Shown: positions 59,525-64,000 of the stretch, one piece after another
How the letters are laid out: each line of letters starts with the position of its first letter
How positions within the stretch are numbered: position 1 is the first letter of the stretch
Assembly (NCBI GenBank): GCA_016858145.1
Contig: JAEHOE010000070.1
Span: forward strand, 310,001-374,000
DNA length: 64,000 nt
DNA from: Edaphochlamys debaryana
Lineage: Eukaryota > Chlorophyta > Chlorophyceae > Chlamydomonadales
Direction of reading: 5' to 3'
The notes under the pieces: generated by a model
What the model was told of the DNA's origin: nothing
Databases searched by the model: none
What the model saw: the letters and a program-made list of their open reading frames with translations, nothing else
Made by a program: the position numbers and the translations under genes

Positions 59525-61940
59525 ATGCTCGCCCGCACCGCGACTGCCCACACCGCTGCCATGGCTTCGCGCAGCTTGCGGCTCCTGCACTCGCGGGCCG
59601 TCTGCGCGCCTGCCACCTTTTCCCATGCACGTCAGCTCGTGCGGCTGCAGCAGCTGAGCCTCGCTCCGGTGCAGCGGGAGCGACAAAGCGCGCCCGGCCA
59701 GCGGGGCTTCGCCGCTGCCGCTGCCGCTGCTGGTGGGGCCGCCGGTGAGTTCCTGGGCGCACGCGTTGGGGCCCAGGCACCTGAGACTTGAGGCCGGGAC
59801 CCTCGCAAATCACCAACATAAGCTGCGGGGACAGTGTAGGGGGCCAAGGCGCACAGGGCCACGTCTGGCATTAGGCCCAAGCGGGCCCAGGACCGAACCC
59901 GCACTCCCAGCCAAGCTCCTGCACCCCACCCACCTCTCCTCACACTCTCAACCCTTTCCGGGCTGCCCAGGCCCGGGCCTGGTGGACCGCATCAAGTCAG
60001 ACATGAAGGACGCAATGAAGGCCAAGGACCAGGTGCGTGCGTGCCCGCGTACCGGCACCAAACCTACAAACTGGTACCTCGTGTCGTGCCGTGCATGTGC
60101 TGGCCCGCCGCACGCCCAGATCACCACCACCCGTGATGCAGCCTCCCCGCTGCAACCGCACAAGCACGTACGCTCGCACGTTGCGTCTCACATCATTGCA
60201 ACCCACGGCACCCCCTCACCCCAAACAGGTCCGCCTGGACGCCATTCGCTTCCTGTCGGCCGCCATCAAGCAGCGGGAGATCGACATGCGGGAGAGCGGC
60301 GGGGCCATGTCGGACGATGAGGTCATCAAGGCGAGGAGAGGGGGAGGACGGAGGAGAGGAGGGAGAGGAGGGGCAGGTTGGGCGAGGAGGCGCGGCATAG
60401 ACAGGCGAAGAGGTTGTCCGGTTGGCAATCATGAGGGGACTGGGGAGGATCGCATGTGTCACATCCGGTGCGGTGATTGCAGGGGCCCGGGGCTACGGCA
60501 TGTAGCCCGCCATATTCTTGCCTTCCTCGCCCCCTCCGCCTCCCACCCCAAGGTCATTCAGAAGCTGGTCAAGCAGCGGAAGGACAGCATCGAGAGCTAC
60601 AAGTGGGGGGAAGGGGGCACAACGGGAGGGAGGGGGGCAGGGGAGAAAGGGAGGGTGGGGGGCAGGGACCAGGGAGGTAGGTAGGCAGGTACTGGTTGTC
60701 GGGCATTGGCTGCGGGAGGTCTGACAGGAACGGGACGGTGAGTTTACCAGTTGGGAGATACAGATACACAGGTTGACTGAACATGAGCCTTGGTTACTTG
60801 CCCCGCTGCGGTGGATCAGGAGCGGCGGCCGTGACGACCTGGTGGCTAAGGAGCAGGTGGGGAGGGAGGGACGTGGGGGCCAGGAAGGGGGTCGGAAGAG
60901 GCAGCCTGGCCTGCGGCTGACGTGAGGGGCGCTCTTGGACCCTGCGCCGCGTCATCACCAGGAAACCCTCACCGCCTGTCGCCTAACTGTAGATCAGACC
61001 CTCCTCACCCTTCCCTACCCCCCGCACCTTTTCTCTCCGGTTTCCCGTGGCCCCTCCTCCCTCTGCCTTTCCCACACACATCCCGCCCACGCCCCCAGGC
61101 CGAGCTGGGTCTGCTGGAGGCCTACCTCCCCGCCATGATGAGCCGCGAGGAGGTGGAGGCGCTGGTGCTGCAGGCGAGGCCGGGGGGGGGAGGGGGAAGG
61201 CGGCTGTGGTGGTTGGTGTGGGGGTTGGGGGCCAGCCAGACGGGAGCAGGTGGAGGGGCTGAGAGCAGCAGTGCAGGGCGAAGGGACAGCGGAGGGTGGG
61301 CGCAGCGGAGGGTGGGTTACCGGTAGGTTACTGTTGGTACACGGACAAGGGCAATGAACTCCCGTACGGGCCGTGGGCCAAAGGGATGTGTGTCCAGGCC
61401 GAGGCGACGGACGGCGACCTCTCTCTCCTCTGACTTGCTCGCCACCGATGCTGGGTCCCGTCCCACAGGTGATTGCGGAGCTGGGTGCCAGCGGGCCCAA
61501 GGCCATGGGGCCCGTCATGAAGGCCGTCACGGCGCGCAGGTGCGGTCAGGGGGCCGCGGTCAGGGGGTGTGCGGCAAGGGGGTCCGCGGTCAGGGGGTCC
61601 GCGGTCAGGGGGTGTAGCATGGGGGTCTGTGGCAAGGGGGTCTGCGGCAGAGGGGTGCGTGTGAGCGGGATGTGCTGCGAGGGGTGGGCGTGGGAGCCCA
61701 GCCGAAGTGCGCCCGATGTGCCCCCGGGTGCCGGGCGATCAGTGCGTGGGCGAGGCTCCGCCGCAGGCTCGGGCCTGGGCCCCAGCCAGCCCTCCTGTTG
61801 ACAGGCGGTTGTGCATCGTGCAGCGCCCCCGCATCAACCCGGCATTTTGCTCCCGACTGCCGCCCTCCCGCAGCGGCGGCCGTGCGGACAACAAGGCCAT
61901 CAGCGATGTGGCCAAGGCCAAGCTGCAGCCGCCCAAGTGA
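59525..61940 (+). CDS. GatB/YqeY-domain protein, organelle-targeted (227 aa, 8 exons)
   Basis: Exons 59525-59744, 59971-60032, 60229-60330, 60553-60602, 60820-60856, 61099-61173, 61469-61539 and 61874-61940 join to 227 residues. Residues 1 to about 70 are rich in Arg, Ala, Ser and Leu without acids (MASRSLRLLHSRAV), as in mitochondrial or plastid presequences. The YqeY domain covers about 76-227: LVDRIKSDMKDAMKAKD, LDAIRFLSAAIKQREID, VIQKLVKQRKDSIESYK, LEAYLPAMMSREEVEAL, GASGPKAMGPVMKAV and GGRADNKAISDVAKAKL, in family order and spacing. The domain is shared with the tail of GatB (tRNA-dependent amidotransferase) and is thought to bind tRNA; its exact role is unsettled. Introns 3 (AAG|GCGAGG) and 6 (CAG|GCGAGG) must start with GC to keep the family spacing. 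Confidence 0.9.
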
Positions 61941-62397
61941 GGGCGGCTGGTGGAATGGGAGGACGACGGATCCTAGACCCGGGCGCTTCATGACAAGTGG
62001 CGCCGCAGGTCGTGGCTGTTGGCAGTTATAGCCTCGCACAGCCGACGGGCTGCAGCCTTCGGCTGGGAGCAGGGCCAAGGAGCGCTGAGCGCTTCAAATT
62101 TTGGGCTGTTTCGGACATGGAGATACTCGGGAAGTACTTGTTGTGCTGCGTCTCATCAGAAAGCGTGTGGCACGGGAAGTGACACGGATCTGGACAAGGA
62201 GCTACCATTGTGATACTGTACATTGGCGCTTTCAACTGAACCGTTGTGCGCAAGGGCCGCTCAGGTTGGGGGTCTGCAGGGGTCTGCGGTCTGCTTGAGA
62301 TCGGGCGGTGCCGCGGGGCATGCCAGGAGGGCCGGAGGCCGGGGCACTGGCGGGGCCAACGCCAGCCCGTCCACCCTCCTCATGCCGCTCATGTTGC

Positions 62398-62402
62398 TGT
62401 AA
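62398..62402 (+). terminator. TGTAA poly(A)-type signal of the YqeY-domain gene
   Basis: TGTAA 458 bases past the stop codon and about 300 bases before the next gene; well placed as a polyadenylation signal. Confidence 0.5.
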
Positions 62403-62708
62403 GGTCACTTGGGATGTCATTTGCCGCGTGCCCGAAGTCGGCCCTGGGCCCCTGGCGTGCCATCCTGTGCCGCCCGATCGCACACCCGCGCAAGACCCCA
62501 TCACCACCTGCGAGTCGCACCACTCTACTTCGCTCCATCTCTTTGCGTACATCACAGTTGTAGCTCTCTCTGTCACCCCTGCCCGTTGCTCAAGACAGGG
62601 CCTTCGCATTGTCCACTTAGCGACTAGGTACTCTACCAAGCAACTCTTATTAACCAGTACCAGCTTTCTTATAGGCCCTGAAGAAGGAAGCAGGGCGCGC
62701 GGAGCAGG

Positions 62709-63797
62709 ATGGACGGCCGCGTCGCAGAGGTGCCAGCCCACAATGAGCCGAGCAGGGACCCTGGAGACTTTGCTCTCACCAACAAGACGCTAGTATGCTG
62801 CTACGTCTGCCGGTTGATAAAGTCGAGGAACCAGGTGCGGCCGAGAAGATCCCCGCCGAATCCCATCGCGTTCGCTTCGCTCAACGCGTGCACGCGCCCG
62901 CAGTTCCAAGATATGGGCTGTGACAACTGCAAAAACATCATGGGGCCCAGCATATCCTTCGAGGACTACACGACGCCCAACTTCTCGGGGTGAGGGATGG
63001 GGGGGGGCCCGGCTCCTGTGCGTGCTGCCCTACTTCACCGCACTCCCTTGCCCCTCTTCCTCACGCTTTCCTCTAACATTCCTTGCAGCATGATCTCCAT
63101 CATGGACCCCAAGGCCAGCTGGGCCTGCAAGTGGCTCCACCTGGGTAAGCTTGAGGCTACCCCTACGGCATAGCCGCTCAGTGTGGCCCAGGCTCCTCCA
63201 CACTAAGCGTTCCAGCGGCCCAGCCAGTGCCACCCGCCAGTCAAAAGCGCTGACTCTCCTCCCCTTGCTCTGCACAGGCAAGTACGTGCCGGGGTGCTAC
63301 GCGATGGCGGTGAACGACGACATGCCGGACGACCTGCAGGTGAGGACCCTCGGGACGAGGCGGGAAGGGCGCGTGTCGGGGCCGCAGGGGGAAGAATGGG
63401 GGCAGAGGGTATGGGCCCCGTCAGTACAGGCTGGGAGCAAGAGCCGCAAGGGCAAGGCGAGGAGCTCCGGACCTTGCGCAGGTGGTGGGGGATGGTCTTC
63501 GCTAGGTGAAAGTTGACCCCCGAGTAGGGGCCTTGCCGTCCAAGCTGGGGGGCAGCGTGCTGGCGCACAGGAGGCAAGCCCGTGAGGTTGGCTGCCATCT
63601 CACGGCTTTCAGCTGCCGTGCACCCCTCTGGGGTGTGGGGCCCCTCATTGTACCCACGGCGGACTTGGGCAGCTGCTTTCCGCCTGCCCGATACGGTACA
63701 ACAAGCACTTGCTGCTCCCACTCCGCTATCTAACCCCACCTCGTTCCCCATCCAGGACATTCTGGAGAACAAGGGCATCAAAGTACGACACGGCTAG
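62709..63797 (+). CDS. SPT4: Transcription elongation factor SPT4 (123 aa, 5 exons)
   Basis: Exons 62709-62834, 62904-62989, 63089-63144, 63278-63339 and 63756-63797 join to 123 residues. The zinc ribbon is complete: CYVC (Cys 31, 34) and CDNC (Cys 48, 51). The family signatures CRLIKSRNQFQDMGCDNC, YTTPNFSGMISIMDP, WACKWLHLGKYVPGCYAM and a C-terminus ending LQDILENKGIKVRHG are all present. SPT4 pairs with SPT5 (DSIF) on RNA polymerase II and promotes processive elongation in the nucleus. The protein starts with about 20 extra polar residues compared with usual SPT4 proteins; the ATG at 62709 is the only in-frame start in exon 1 before the zinc ribbon. Confidence 0.95.
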
Positions 63798-64000
63798 CGG
63801 ACGGGGGCTTTCAGCAGCAGGGTCAGGGCGAGGCGGGAGCGAGAGCGGGAGGCCACGTTGGCGCCGCTGCGGAGCTGACGTACGGTAATAGTCGGACAGC
63901 TGAAGCGGCGGCGGATAACTGTGAGCAAAACATGGATCGCGTCAACGTGGAGGCACAGGGCTGTGGGAGAGCGCGTCATACATGGCAGTGCCGCGGGACT
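63798..64000. other. 3' flank of SPT4
   Basis: The last 200 bases are presumably SPT4 3' UTR. No TGTAA and no coding sequence are visible before the window ends. Confidence 0.4.

Noticed and set aside
1..64000. tRNA, rRNA, CRISPR array, prophage, toxin-antitoxin or virus genes
   Set aside because: None seen on reading; the regular proline-coding repeats are not CRISPR spacers and the genome is clearly nuclear eukaryotic.

Overview
The window is nuclear DNA of a chlamydomonadalean (volvocine-type) green alga. The evidence is very high GC, intron-dense genes with CAG|GTGCG/GTGAG donors and short CAG acceptors, TGTAA poly(A)-type signals, long Ala/Gly/Ser/Pro low-complexity insertions in conserved proteins, and pherophorin-type and hydroxyproline-rich wall proteins. 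I saw no tRNA, rRNA, CRISPR array or intact transposon.

Layout. (1) 260-2194 (+): small thylakoid-lumen-type protein. (2) 3498-9964 (-): four-ACT-domain ACR-type regulator, 13 exons. (3) 12615-21841 (+): about 2202-residue PAS plus class III cyclase with guanylate-cyclase specificity residues. (4) 25538-36226 (+): about 1755-residue G8/beta-helix/ShKT/proline-rich membrane protein, 31 exons. (5) 38161-41963 and 43386-47133 (-): two tandem paralogous multi-module pherophorins of about 1042 and 1033 residues, followed by a truncated, frameshifted third copy in the opposite orientation (48010-48480, +). (6) 49442-50890 (-): 138-residue membrane protein resembling a bacterial membrane-hydrolase-like family. 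(7) 52790-57253 (-): type II membrane GT32/OCH1-like glycosyltransferase. (8) 57907-59251 (-): small conserved protein with a LPPQLRGRANVSTED motif. (9) 59525-61940 (+): organelle-targeted GatB/YqeY-domain protein. (10) 62709-63797 (+): transcription elongation factor SPT4.

Most gene models were assembled by hand from reading frame, splice-site phase and family motifs; phases close in every model listed as complete. Genes 4, 5 and 7 could all serve the extracellular matrix or cell surface (an ectodomain receptor or enzyme, hydroxyproline-rich wall proteins, a Golgi glycosyltransferase), but co-function is inference.

The most interesting signals are an apparent cluster of GC-AG introns (six candidates, three of them forced by protein alignment or phase), the pherophorin duplication with a reusable Cys-rich module, the bacterial-type membrane gene, and an exon-edge duplication in the ACR gene.
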